A stretch of 49,025 nucleotides of DNA from a bacterium (GCA_024275575.1 JAJRYV010000065.1:1-49025); one strand, 5' to 3'; shown: positions 34,993 to 43,737, counted from the stretch's first letter. A program made the numbers and translations. Notes: a model not told the origin generated them from the sequence alone.

Positions 34993-37077
34993 CTAACAGG
35001 TTGCAAAATTATGAATGGCGATGCCTGCATAATTTTTATCTTCTGAAAAAAGGCCATGCAATTCTTCCGTCATTTTATCAAATTCGGATAAATTTGCGAA
35101 ATCTGTGCAGTTGAGACCAATTCGATATTTTTTGTTTGCCTGCTGCACAATACGGATTAAATTGGCCAAAGCTGCCGCAATCTGCCGGGGCTCCCGGCGA
35201 TTGTAAGCCATGATGGTTAGCACATCGACGCTGTCGGCGAGTTTCGCAAGCAAATGTGTCTCAAAATTACCGAACTGCAACGGGATGTCTATTTCAAGGG
35301 GTAGAACCTGGCCGCTTGCGTGGATTTCCCGTTTAACTGCCATAATCGTTTCAAGATAAAACTGCAAATACAGATCTTTTCGCACAGACCAGGCGGCCAG
35401 CGTATGTGGCTCAATATCGAGGTGCACACCGGCCAGCAGACGGGCCGAGGCATAATTGCGGTTGAACTCCAGGATGGCACGGATTTTCCGCAACAGGTTT
35501 TCCCGGTTTTGTGGCAAAATCCAGTGCGGATCACCGAGCAAGGCGGCCAGCGGAATTTTCGCGCGGCGGAATTTTACCAGCAATTGCATAAATCGCCGGT
35601 TGCTGAACAGCGTTTTTTGCAAATCACCGGGGAAAGAGAGAAAGACCCTGTCAATTTTTTTTGTGCGGCAAAAATTGATCAGCGAATCAGCGCTCGTGCT
35701 TTCCAGCAGCATGGAAGGGGTTTTCCACACCCACAACGCTCGCGGCAGATTTTGTACATCGGGCTTATCGGCTTCACGGCGAAATCGTAGCACCTCGGGC
35801 CAGGAGATTCCGGATAAATGCATGAGTTCAAAATACTGCTCCATGTAATCGCTTTTGTATTCCAGCGCAGCGGTTTCGAGGTGAATTTCTCCGGCCTGAA
35901 GTTCGAGTAAATGCACCGGCGTCGATTCGATGCTTTCGATACCCTGCTCGGCGATCGCTTGCTCGATGCGTAAATTTTCCCGCAGCAGGCGCAGTTCTTC
36001 ATTTTTTTGCAGCACCAAATTCTTCAGCGAAAGCAATTGACTATAGGCCGTTTTGATGGTAAAAATGATATTTTGCCGTGTATTTTCTTCCTCGAGTCGA
36101 ATGGCCTTGCGGGTTGCTTCAAAATACTTTTTCTGCTGATTCTTTTGGGCAAAATAACCCATTCCAAGTCCCAGTTTGACACCAAACTCCGGCCCTGCTT
36201 CCAGTTCTCCCCGGCGCAACTCACGCACACGGTAGCCGAGATAGGGTTCGAAACTCAAATTTTCAACCGGAACAGCGCGAGACCGTGCCAATTCCCGCTG
36301 GATAAAATACAGACTCCGGCGACTCTGTAGGTCGTTCTCCAGCGCTGATTGCAGAAGCAACGCCTGCTGTGGAATAAATGGAATGTAAAAGCTGTCTTTC
36401 AGTTCAAACGAAGCGGTGTCAATGCGTAACGCGATTGCCAGGCGACTTTTACCCAACTGATATTCGTGCAAATTGTTCTCGTGTGCGACCGTATTTTTTT
36501 GCAATTCGATTTCGGCTGCGAGCACATCCTTTTTCAGCGCTTCCTGATTTTCCAACTGTATTTTGCGCAGTTGGAGAATTTGCACCGAAGTGCTGCAGAG
36601 TTGGGCAAAATAATCGGCCTGTATTTTATTGTTCAAAGTGCGTACATAAAGCTTGCGAAAAGCAAAAAGCGCCTGCAGCTGCAGTTTTTGCAAAGCAATT
36701 TTTTCCAGCGCGACATCGGCCTGTTTTTCCTGTTTGCGCAGAGAACGCAGCCTGAAATATTTGATCACGTCAAAAGCAAAGCGGCCGGTGAGCCAGTTCC
36801 TTGTAGCGAAATCACCTTCCTGAAAAGCAACGCCATCGGGGAAATGACGATAGTAAAAAGTCAGGCGCGGCCAGTATTTCGGGCCGGTGGCCTGCAAAAT
36901 ATGCGTCGCGGCGCGCACCCGCTCACGTGCGGCACACAATCCCGGATTTTGTTTGAGCAGAAGTTTTTCCATTTGCTCATAGGAATAAACCGCCGGCTGC
37001 GCTCGCATATCTGGAAAACATAAAAATAAAAGCGCTGCCGATAAAACAGCGAATTGGCAAAAATTCAACATCACCAT
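34993..37077 (-). CDS. TolC-like outer-membrane channel fused to a C-terminal glycosidase-like barrel
   Basis: The 694-residue protein has a signal peptide (residues 1-26, FPDMRAQ). Residues ~30-430 show outer-membrane efflux protein architecture: two long helical hairpins with heptad patterns (for example RKQEKQADVALEKIALQKLQ and IRLEEENTRQNIIFTIKTAY) separated by strand-rich segments. Residues ~445-690 switch to an alpha/beta barrel: RALWVWKTPSMLL, IDRVFLSFPG, AALLGDPHWIL, GVHLDIEPHTL (D554, E556), VDVLTIMAYNR, YRIGLNCT and NYAGIAIHNF. The DxE at a strand end and the AYN motif are glycoside-hydrolase-like (GH18/GH5 relatives). An exporter with a built-in glycan-processing domain is inferred. 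The start ATG 37077 follows GGAGG by 8 bases and overlaps the GT2 gene by 7. Confidence 0.82.
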   Translation of the reverse strand: MVMLNFCQFAVLSAALLFLCFPDMRAQPAVYSYEQMEKLLLKQNPGLCAARERVRAATHILQATGPKYWPRLTFYYRHFPDGVAFQEGDFATRNWLTGRFAFDVIKYFRLRSLRKQEKQADVALEKIALQKLQLQALFAFRKLYVRTLNNKIQADYFAQLCSTSVQILQLRKIQLENQEALKKDVLAAEIELQKNTVAHENNLHEYQLGKSRLAIALRIDTASFELKDSFYIPFIPQQALLLQSALENDLQSRRSLYFIQRELARSRAVPVENLSFEPYLGYRVRELRRGELEAGPEFGVKLGLGMGYFAQKNQQKKYFEATRKAIRLEEENTRQNIIFTIKTAYSQLLSLKNLVLQKNEELRLLRENLRIEQAIAEQGIESIESTPVHLLELQAGEIHLETAALEYKSDYMEQYFELMHLSGISWPEVLRFRREADKPDVQNLPRALWVWKTPSMLLESTSADSLINFCRTKKIDRVFLSFPGDLQKTLFSNRRFMQLLVKFRRAKIPLAALLGDPHWILPQNRENLLRKIRAILEFNRNYASARLLAGVHLDIEPHTLAAWSVRKDLYLQFYLETIMAVKREIHASGQVLPLEIDIPLQFGNFETHLLAKLADSVDVLTIMAYNRREPRQIAAALANLIRIVQQANKKYRIGLNCTDFANLSEFDKMTEELHGLFSEDKNYAGIAIHNFATC

Positions 37078-38372
37078 TCGATCATCCTCCGGCGCACTTT
37101 ATAGGGGGCAAAGGGGTCGTTGCGTGAATAATCGAAAACCAGCTCCTGTGTATATGCAATCAGGCGGATAAATTTCAGCAAAATTTTATACGGGTTATAA
37201 AGCGGCAAATAAAGGGTGAACCACAGATCTTTCACACGGCCGGAGAGAGCGACGGAAATAAGCAGTTCATAAAATTCAGCGACAAAATAGAGCACGTAAT
37301 TGATCGGCAAAATAAACGGTAGCAGTTCGGGAAAATTGATCGCCAGATCGAGAATGTAAAATGCGGTAATCGCCGCCAGGATGACGTGGTAAAAAATTGA
37401 ATCGATGAATGACACCGCGTCGCGCAGACGGAAGGCCCGTTGAAATGGATTAAAGACGTTTTTGTGCTTTTTGACACGGTTTTTGATGATGTTGCGGTCC
37501 CAGCGCTGCCGCTGTTTGATCAGTTTTGTAAAAGTTATTGGCACATTTGTCAGGCAAATGGCTTCGGGAATAAATAAAATACGATAGCCCTGTTTGCGAA
37601 TGCGAATCGCCAGGTCGGAATCGTTGCCCGGACCGGGTTCGTGCCCGCCGATGGTTTCGAAAGAGATGAGGTTTTTGCGAAAACCGCCGAAGGCACCGGA
37701 GATGATCGGTAAAATATCGAAATGAGAGCGAAAACGCCGGCCGATGCTGATGGAAAAAATATATTCGATTTGCTGCAGGGTTGTGAGAATGTTGCAGCCA
37801 GCATTGCGGGCGCGCAAATTGCCGGAAGCGCCGCCGACAGCGGAATCGGCGAAAACCTGCAGCAACTCAAAAATTGCATTGCGGTCGAACGTGGTGTCTG
37901 AATCGACAAAAACGATGAACTCGCCGTTGGCATATTTCAAACCGTGATTGAGCGCCGCCGATTTTCCTGCGCGTTCTTCGAAACGGTAGAAATGCACATT
38001 TTCCTGCTGCGCTAACTGCGTGCAGATTTCCGCAGTACGGTCGGTGGAGCCGTCATCGACGATGATCAATTCAAAATTTTTATATGATTGTTCACTCAGT
38101 GAGCGAATCGTCCAGGCGATCGTCTTTTCTTCATTTAATGCAGGAATGATCACTGAAACCAGTGGCGGACTCACCTGCAAGCGCTCGAGAAACGCCGGGT
38201 CTTTTTTGCGGGTATATTTGTGCAACAAACCCACGAATAAAATGTAGGTATCGGTGATAATATAGCGCGGCATATCGAAGATGATAAAAAACCAAAATAC
38301 CCGCAGCAGGCTCAGCGAGTCAAGGGATGCACCGTAATAAATGGCATCGCGGATATAATCAAACAATGCCAT
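37071..38372 (-). CDS. Processive GT2-family polysaccharide synthase (BcsA/PgaC/NodC-like)
   Basis: The 433-residue inner-membrane glycosyltransferase has an N-terminal membrane helix (about 22-45), a cytoplasmic GT-A domain and about three C-terminal membrane segments (315-400). Processive-synthase motifs are complete: DDGSTD (106-111), DSD (157-159), GNDSDLAIR in place of the usual TEDxDL (249-256), and QRQRW (287-291). Such enzymes polymerise and extrude beta-linked glycans such as cellulose, chitin or PNAG; the sugar cannot be read from sequence. It has no PilZ domain, so any c-di-GMP control would come from a partner. GGGAG lies 7 bases before the ATG. The gene overlaps both neighbours (14 and 7 bases). 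Confidence 0.9.
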   Translation of the reverse strand: MALFDYIRDAIYYGASLDSLSLLRVFWFFIIFDMPRYIITDTYILFVGLLHKYTRKKDPAFLERLQVSPPLVSVIIPALNEEKTIAWTIRSLSEQSYKNFELIIVDDGSTDRTAEICTQLAQQENVHFYRFEERAGKSAALNHGLKYANGEFIVFVDSDTTFDRNAIFELLQVFADSAVGGASGNLRARNAGCNILTTLQQIEYIFSISIGRRFRSHFDILPIISGAFGGFRKNLISFETIGGHEPGPGNDSDLAIRIRKQGYRILFIPEAICLTNVPITFTKLIKQRQRWDRNIIKNRVKKHKNVFNPFQRAFRLRDAVSFIDSIFYHVILAAITAFYILDLAINFPELLPFILPINYVLYFVAEFYELLISVALSGRVKDLWFTLYLPLYNPYKILLKFIRLIAYTQELVFDYSRNDPFAPYKVRRRMIEW

Positions 38373-39783
38373 TGAGCTGCTCCCAGGCAGATTCCAGGTT
38401 TTCGTAGGCGCCGGCGAGATCGACGGTTTTGTATTCGAGGTCGATTTTTACCTGAAACGCCTGATACAATTCATCGTGCAGGCGCTCGAAGGCAATCTGA
38501 GCAGCTTCAGCCCTGGTATTGGAAAAAAGAATGAGGATTTTTTCACTCGAAATATCGGTAAACAAATCGGTGCTGCGAAAGGTCGAATGCAGTACTGCAG
38601 AAAAATCTTCGCGAAACTGCCGCGTGTGTGTCGTCAGTTCCGATTCCAGCACCTGATGCGCGGTGAGCAGTGATAGCGTGGCGATGGTCGAGGAATACTT
38701 GTAACGCTGGCAGCGCAAAAATTCCACCCGCAAAAATTCCTGAAAGACCTCGTTTTTATAAAATCCTAGCTGTTTCTTAAAAATATCCATCAGACCCATG
38801 CTCGGCAGGTAACCCTCCTGCGCAGCCCGGCGCCCTTCCTGGCTTAATTTATATTCGTTAATTTCCGCCAGCAAAGTATCTTCCGGTGGAAAGATATGCC
38901 CCGAGTTCAGGCAAAAACAGCGCAGCAGCGGTTCAGAGAAGTTGCTGTTGCAGGCTTCACACCACAACACTTCCGAGGGCTTGTCATAGTCAACACCAAT
39001 ATGTCGCAATACTTTGGCGCATTTGGGGCAGACGAGGTCATGCCCCTGGCGGTATTCGGTTTCCTTGCTGACATAAGCGCAGCGGAAATGGTGAATCGTT
39101 GTTTCTTCCCGGATTTTCAGTGAGTTGCAGTGGGGGCAGACCTCACGAAAATTGATCTGCACATGTTTACAGTATGGGCATAAATTAACTTTATCCACCA
39201 GGGTGACGCTCAGGAGATTGGCCTCTCTCAGTTCTTCAAGAAACGAATGTTCCGTGCCAGCGTTGACGTTGAAAAGTAAATTGGCGAGCGGATAGCTGTA
39301 ACCGATACTGGAGGAAATTTTGCGCTCGGGAAAAAGTTGGAAAGCCGGGCGGGATAACATAAAACGCAACAGCAGCACTTCTTTGAAAGTGACATCAGTG
39401 CTGTGCTCGCTAATATTGGAGAGACGGCTGAGTTCACGCGCCAGATCGACCAATGGTAAAAACGCCGTTGTGAATTCCTGATAGCTTTCTGCCGGCCGGG
39501 CAAAACCATCGATGAGAGCGCTGAAATCATCTGTTGGCGTGGCAAAATTCAGGAATACCGGTTTTAAAAAATGTCTTTGATTACTGCGCAACTGGTGAAG
39601 CGCACGTACTGCCCAGCGTCTACTTTCCGCAACCAGAATGATAATTTCCGAGCTGTCCAGGTGGCTGTGCTCTAGCGTTGTTTTATAGTCTTTTAAAAGC
39701 CGCTGGAATCGCTCCTGCAGCCCGGGCGAGACATTGTTTTTATTCTCAAAAAGTATTGAGACATTGATTGAATTTTCAGGCAT
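38359..39783 (-). CDS. Zinc-ribbon TackOD1-type protein with a degenerate GGDEF-like domain
   Basis: The 474-residue soluble protein has three parts. Residues 1-115 look like an alpha/beta signalling fold (EIIILVAESRRWAVRAL, KPVFLNFATP). Residues ~125-300 contain four CxxC pairs (C202/C205, C216/C219, C252/C255, C275/C278) and match the TackOD1 metal-binding output domain by pattern. Residues ~345-470 resemble a diguanylate-cyclase fold (RVEFLRCQRYKYSSTIATLSL, FRSTDLFTDISSEKILILF) but lack GG(D/E)EF, so it should be catalytically inactive. As first gene of the operon it probably regulates the GT2 synthase, perhaps by sensing a nucleotide. No strong ribosome-binding site precedes the ATG. Confidence 0.7.
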   Translation of the reverse strand: MPENSINVSILFENKNNVSPGLQERFQRLLKDYKTTLEHSHLDSSEIIILVAESRRWAVRALHQLRSNQRHFLKPVFLNFATPTDDFSALIDGFARPAESYQEFTTAFLPLVDLARELSRLSNISEHSTDVTFKEVLLLRFMLSRPAFQLFPERKISSSIGYSYPLANLLFNVNAGTEHSFLEELREANLLSVTLVDKVNLCPYCKHVQINFREVCPHCNSLKIREETTIHHFRCAYVSKETEYRQGHDLVCPKCAKVLRHIGVDYDKPSEVLWCEACNSNFSEPLLRCFCLNSGHIFPPEDTLLAEINEYKLSQEGRRAAQEGYLPSMGLMDIFKKQLGFYKNEVFQEFLRVEFLRCQRYKYSSTIATLSLLTAHQVLESELTTHTRQFREDFSAVLHSTFRSTDLFTDISSEKILILFSNTRAEAAQIAFERLHDELYQAFQVKIDLEYKTVDLAGAYENLESAWEQLNGIV

Positions 39784-40078
39784 TGTGTCGTTCAGTCTGC
39801 TTTAATCTTGTTGCACAATTCAACAATTCCGGATCCGTGTGCCTTTTGCGATGAATGCCCGCATGCTGTGAAAAATCAGTTGATGCCAGGGTATCAAATT
39901 TAAAGTGCATTAAATAAGTGCCGGGGAAAACCCGTCTAAAGAAACCCCGGAACGAGGTAACATTAAAAACTGTGTAGTCGGGCGTCATCCTTTTCGATGT
40001 CTATTATTCGGCTAATTTACTGATTCTTTTAGCCATAAAGCAGAAATGATGCAACTGCGTTAAAATGTTTAAATTTTA

Positions 40079-40476
40079 GTGCTTTACCGCATTACCGGAA
40101 AAACTCGTATGAGCGCGGCATCGGGGGATATCCGAATTAATGATTGTATGGGAGGTATAAAAGCAAGAACGGCAAGTGGTGATATCGATCTGGGTTCGAA
40201 TGCAAAATATGATTTATCATCGAGTGCGGCCTTCGGTGATTGTCCTCTGGATTTTAACGGCATTGTCATCAATGCGATGATTGAGGTGACAGCATGGTTA
40301 AAACGCAACCGTATCAGTGCCCCTTCGCAATTTGACGAGGAAAAAGTTCATTCGGATTGTGGGGGCACAGTAAAATGGTGATGAAAACGGTAAAATTCGG
40401 TAGCGGCGATGCATTCATTCACCTTAAAACAGCATCAGGAAATAGCGTGATTAGAAAACTATTTCCTGCTTCTTAA
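40079..40476 (+). pseudogene. Remnant of a DUF4097-type beta-helix protein
   Basis: A 100-codon frame from a GTG contains two ASGDI steps (SAASGDIRINDCMGG, RTASGDIDLGSNAKY), typical of DUF4097 beta-helix repeats. It hits a stop at 40381. In another frame from 40375 the continuation KFGSGDAFIHLKTASGNS runs to a TAA at 40476, so the C-terminal rung is separated by a frameshift. The N-terminal signal peptide and most of the repeat domain are missing upstream. The pieces fit a decayed gene. No ribosome-binding site was seen. Confidence 0.65.
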
Positions 40477-40607
40477 GTTGCTTATAAAATTATAGTTCTA
40501 TGAACTCGTTTGCTGTGAGTCAGCCGCACGTTAGGCAAATTGCACCACGATTTTCACCAGATGGCAACCGCGGGAATTTTTGCCGGTTTGTTGCATTGTG
40601 AAGTCTG

Positions 40608-41123
40608 TCATTTTCCGGAATTATTATCGATAACATTATTTGATGCACCGGTTGCGCCATCTTTTTGGGCTTTGCGTTTGGCTTGTTTTGCTTTTTCACC
40701 GATTGTTTTGCCGTACATTTCCTTTTCTTTTTCTTTACGAAATTCGAGCGCCAGTTTTTTCGCCCCCTCTTCGCCATACTTTTTAATCGAGAAACTGGTG
40801 CGGCAGATTTTATTCGGCTCCGGTGAATAAGTCACCTCGTAAACAAGGCCTTTTGTTTTTGCTTTACGCCCGCGGGAAACCAGTGCCCGGCGTACCGATG
40901 TCGTTTCATTGCGTGCAACGATAACGCGATCAGTGCGTGGTTTGCCCAATTTCTTTTCAGTTTCGTTGCGCCAGGCCTGCGCTTTCATCAGCGCTTTGTG
41001 GCGCCCGCCACAGCGCTTATCGCTGAAAAACTTTGAATGGATTTTTTTGTTAAAACAAACTCTGACAAAAAAACCATGCGTTTTCCGTTCCTCCTGGTCA
41101 ATGCGTGAAATGCTTTTTGCCAT
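40608..41123 (-). CDS. Bacterial AP2/ERF-like DNA-binding protein (two repeats)
   Basis: The 171-residue basic protein starts at ATG 41123, with AAAGGAAC about 10 bases upstream; an earlier in-frame ATG lacks this. Residues ~5-60 (RIDQEERKTHGFFVRV, HSKFFSDKRCGGRHKAL, AQAWRNETEKKLG) match the AP2-like module seen in bacterial proteins and homing endonucleases. A second, weaker copy covers ~88-145 (GLVYEVTYSPEPNKICRTSFSIKKYGEEGAKKLA). The tail is Lys/Ala-rich. AP2 modules bind DNA; no nuclease motif is present, so a transcription factor or a domesticated mobile-element protein are both possible. It stands alone. Confidence 0.7.
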   Translation of the reverse strand: MAKSISRIDQEERKTHGFFVRVCFNKKIHSKFFSDKRCGGRHKALMKAQAWRNETEKKLGKPRTDRVIVARNETTSVRRALVSRGRKAKTKGLVYEVTYSPEPNKICRTSFSIKKYGEEGAKKLALEFRKEKEKEMYGKTIGEKAKQAKRKAQKDGATGASNNVIDNNSGK

Positions 41124-41731
41124 TTTGTTCTGTTCCTTTTTCCCCAGGGGTAAAATTTCGACGATGGGCATCGTCAATTTTTATTTTCGATTTATGTAAA
41201 GTGGTCATGAAAGTTTGACTACGCTAACTATTCCGAAAAATAACCGCTGTAATCCTTGTCCAGGTGTGCCATTTGATCTTAAATTAGAAAGGGAGTTTTA
41301 CTGATGCGTTGTATTATAAAAATCGAGATGCGCAATGTTGGATTTATTTCAAAACTGATTTTAGCAATTCGATAACCTGCGTCTGCATGCTCAAACTCCA
41401 GACGTCATTTGCTAAAATTATAACATCCATTTTACTAAAATGCAACTGCTTTTAGTTTTCGAGAAAAAATCAGTGATATTTTTTGTTAGGCAAACGATTG
41501 TTTTGCATCTCCGGCGTTTTGATAATCGATAACCAGCGCCTTTGATCTCCGGTTTTGAGTTGCCAACATCAAAGCTGGCGAGATCTGGAAAATACAGTGC
41601 AGAAAAGAGATAAATAGACTAATTTTTCTAAAGGGATCAGGTACAAGAGAAGAACCCAAGCTGGTTTTGAGAGCAGGAGCGAGGGGGGCCGGGCTTGTAT
41701 GTTGGGTGGATCGACAGGATCAGGTAATGCT
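41124..41731. other. Intergenic region downstream of moaA and upstream of the AP2 gene
   Basis: This is a 608-base region with no credible gene. It is A/T-rich at 41290-41500 and includes CTAAAA/TTTTAG inverted repeats near 41430-41456. A G-rich patch (CGAGGGGGGCCGGG) lies at about 41680-41693. A 98-codon minus-strand frame here runs antisense into moaA and was rejected. No terminator was assigned for moaA. Confidence 0.4.
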
Positions 41732-42733
41732 CTAACCACCGATAAAAGACATTTCGACTTTTCCCGAGTCTGTGTTGTGTTCGCTGCGTTCTTCGGAATA
41801 CCGGTTACTGCGTCCGCTCCACAAATTTTCAATAAAATCACTGATTTGCTCATCGGTCGCCCCATCTCTCAGCATGGTTCGCAAATCAGCGCCTTTTTGT
41901 GCGAATAAGCATAAATAAAGAGAGCCATGGGCAGAAAGCCGAATGCGGGAGCAACCGCCGCAAAAAGGCTGGGTTACGGAAGCGATCATGCCGATTTCAC
42001 CGCTGCCGTCACGGAATTTGTAACGATGTGCTACTTCACCGGCGTAATTGGGTTTTATTTCCTCAAGAGGAGAGTGGCTGTCGATCATATCCAGCATTTC
42101 ATGTACCGGAACGACCAAATCCATTTTCCATTTATTACTGTTTCCGACGTCCATAAATTCAATAAATCTGAGGATATGCGGTGTGTTCCTGAAGCGTTCA
42201 ATCAGCGGCAAGATGCTGTTTTCATTCACCCCGCGTTTGATCACAGTGTTGATTTTCACCGGGATCAAGCCGGCTTTTTCACATTCGGCTATCCAGCGCA
42301 ACGCTTTATCTACCGGAGAGTTAACGTCGTTCATTATTTGGTAGACGGTATCATCCAGCGCATCGAGACTAACGGTCATGCGTTTCAGGCCGGCACGTTT
42401 TAAAAATTCCACCCGCTCGACCGGAAAAGAGCCGTTCGTCGTCATACCAATATCGAGCGCGGGATTCTGTGCAAGGCGTGCAATAAATTTATCCAGGTTT
42501 TTTCGCAGGAGAGGTTCTCCGCCAGTTAGACGGATCTTTAAAATCCCGAGGCGAGTGAAAATATTGACGAGGCGATCAAGCTCCTCAAAAGTGAGCAGCT
42601 CTTTTTGCTTCATGAAGGCGTAATTTTTATATATTCTTCGCGGCATGCAGTAAATGCAGCGGAAATTACAGCGATCGGTTACGGACAGACGAAGGTCACG
42701 TAAAATGCGATTTTTTTTATCTCGAATTTTCAA
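41732..42733 (-). CDS. moaA: GTP 3',8-cyclase of molybdenum cofactor synthesis
   Basis: The radical-SAM enzyme starts molybdopterin synthesis by cyclising GTP to 3',8-cyclo-GTP. The N-terminal cluster motif is C22, C26, C29 (TDRCNFRCIYCMP). IRLTGGEPLLRKNL and MTTNGS bind SAM. The second cluster uses C258, C261 and C275 (FCGGCSRIRL, YLCLF), and the functional C-terminal Gly-Gly is present (SFIGG). At 333 residues it matches the family. The frame opens with TTG at 42733, only a weak GAG precedes it, and no nearby ATG gives the N-terminus. It stands alone without other moa/moe genes and may serve the Mo enzyme at 18493-21891. Confidence 0.95.
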   Translation of the reverse strand: MKIRDKKNRILRDLRLSVTDRCNFRCIYCMPRRIYKNYAFMKQKELLTFEELDRLVNIFTRLGILKIRLTGGEPLLRKNLDKFIARLAQNPALDIGMTTNGSFPVERVEFLKRAGLKRMTVSLDALDDTVYQIMNDVNSPVDKALRWIAECEKAGLIPVKINTVIKRGVNENSILPLIERFRNTPHILRFIEFMDVGNSNKWKMDLVVPVHEMLDMIDSHSPLEEIKPNYAGEVAHRYKFRDGSGEIGMIASVTQPFCGGCSRIRLSAHGSLYLCLFAQKGADLRTMLRDGATDEQISDFIENLWSGRSNRYSEERSEHNTDSGKVEMSFIGG

Positions 42734-43374
42734 TAGATAAGCTCAAAGTTGTCATCCCAAAACGATCGATATCTTAATTAAAAAATCCGGGAATTGCAAT
42801 TTATTTTAGAGAAAACGAATTAATTTCTGCAAACATTCTCTCAAAATTAATTCCTTTTGCAAAACCGGTAGTATCAGTAAAAAAGGAAAAAATTATGACG
42901 GTTCCCTGGTCAGCAATTAGGACACGATAGTCATCGATAGGTGTAACTTAAAATGTATTGATTATTACAATAACTTGCGTAAAAACAATAGGGATAAATA
43001 TAGCACGTCACAACAGTTCAGCAATCCAGCCCGCTGTCGGTGGGGCTTAATCTTAAAGCTCTGTCTGTTGGGCTGGTTTTTCTTTGGGTTTGTCAGGCGT
43101 CACATCCAGCCCTTTCTAACTGAGCACATGGGCTTAAATCCACGATGAGCATACCTGGACTGAACGAGATAGGACACAGCCTCACTCTGGGAAAACGTTA
43201 AAAATCTCGAGGGGAAATGCGATTATTTCAGCAACCTGGCCGACACTTAATGCGTAACCTGAGATATTTTTTTGCGAATGATGTTGCTTTTGCAAAAGCA
43301 GGACTTTAAATTAATGAACTTTCACCGGCAGTACAGGTGAACCGATGATTATCTTACTTCATTAGGAGGATCTA
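42734..43374. other. Long intergenic region with possible insertion-sequence remnants
   Basis: No intact gene was seen in 641 bases. Two similar stretches end in TAGGACAC: 42904-42925 (CCCTGGTCAGCAATTAGGACAC) and 43153-43177 (CCTGGACTGAACGAGATAGGACAC), in the same orientation. Between them, on the minus strand, the words VTPDKPKEKPAQQTEL resemble a transposase tail but are preceded by stops. A decayed insertion sequence is the likely but unproven explanation. Confidence 0.35.
43026..43085 (+). terminator. Terminator-like hairpin in the moaA/coiled-coil intergenic region
   Basis: CCAGCCC (43026-43032) pairs with GGGCTGG (43070-43076), with GGCTT/AAGC pairing inside the loop. TTTTTCTTT follows immediately on the plus strand. 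The form is that of a rho-independent terminator, but no plus-strand gene ends just upstream, so it may belong to the decayed element. Confidence 0.45.
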
Positions 43375-43737
43375 ATGGATAAACCCTATGAAAAATACTT
43401 TGATGATGCAGTTCAAAAAATCCAGGAGGGCATGAGTGCCCTGGCAGCAAAAACCGACGAGCTCACGCAGAAAGGCAAAATCAAGTTTGAGATCATGTCG
43501 ATAAAGCGAGACATCGACAAAAGCTTCAATGAATTGGGAAAGGTTGTTTATAACCTGCTGGTCACCGATGAAAAAACCGTGATCACCGGAGATGATTCGG
43601 TAAAATCAATTCGGCAAAAGCTGAATGGATTGAACGAAAAACTGGCCGCCAAAAACGCCGAATACGAGACTATTTCCCAACAAAATGAGGAAACAAAAGC
43701 CGGCACGAAAGAGGAAACCGATACCAATTTTGTTTAA
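43375..43737 (+). CDS. Small coiled-coil protein of unknown function
   Basis: The 120-residue, highly charged protein starts at an ATG 7 bases after AGGAGG, the best ribosome-binding site in this part of the window. Helical heptad-like stretches cover most of it (AVQKIQEGMSALAAKTDELT, IKFEIMSIKRDIDKSFNELG, LNGLNEKLAAKNAEYETISQ). There is no membrane segment or signal peptide. The C-terminal 53 bases overlap the CapA-like gene in another frame, so the two are probably co-translated. The family is not recognised; a structural or cell-envelope-associated cytoplasmic role would be a guess. Confidence 0.75.
   Translation: MDKPYEKYFDDAVQKIQEGMSALAAKTDELTQKGKIKFEIMSIKRDIDKSFNELGKVVYNLLVTDEKTVITGDDSVKSIRQKLNGLNEKLAAKNAEYETISQQNEETKAGTKEETDTNFV

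Noticed and set aside
41569-41865. 98-codon minus-strand frame with a Pro/Leu-rich segment
   Set aside because: It runs antisense-frame into the moaA end, has no start signal, and the composition looks like a by-product of the G-rich patch near 41680.
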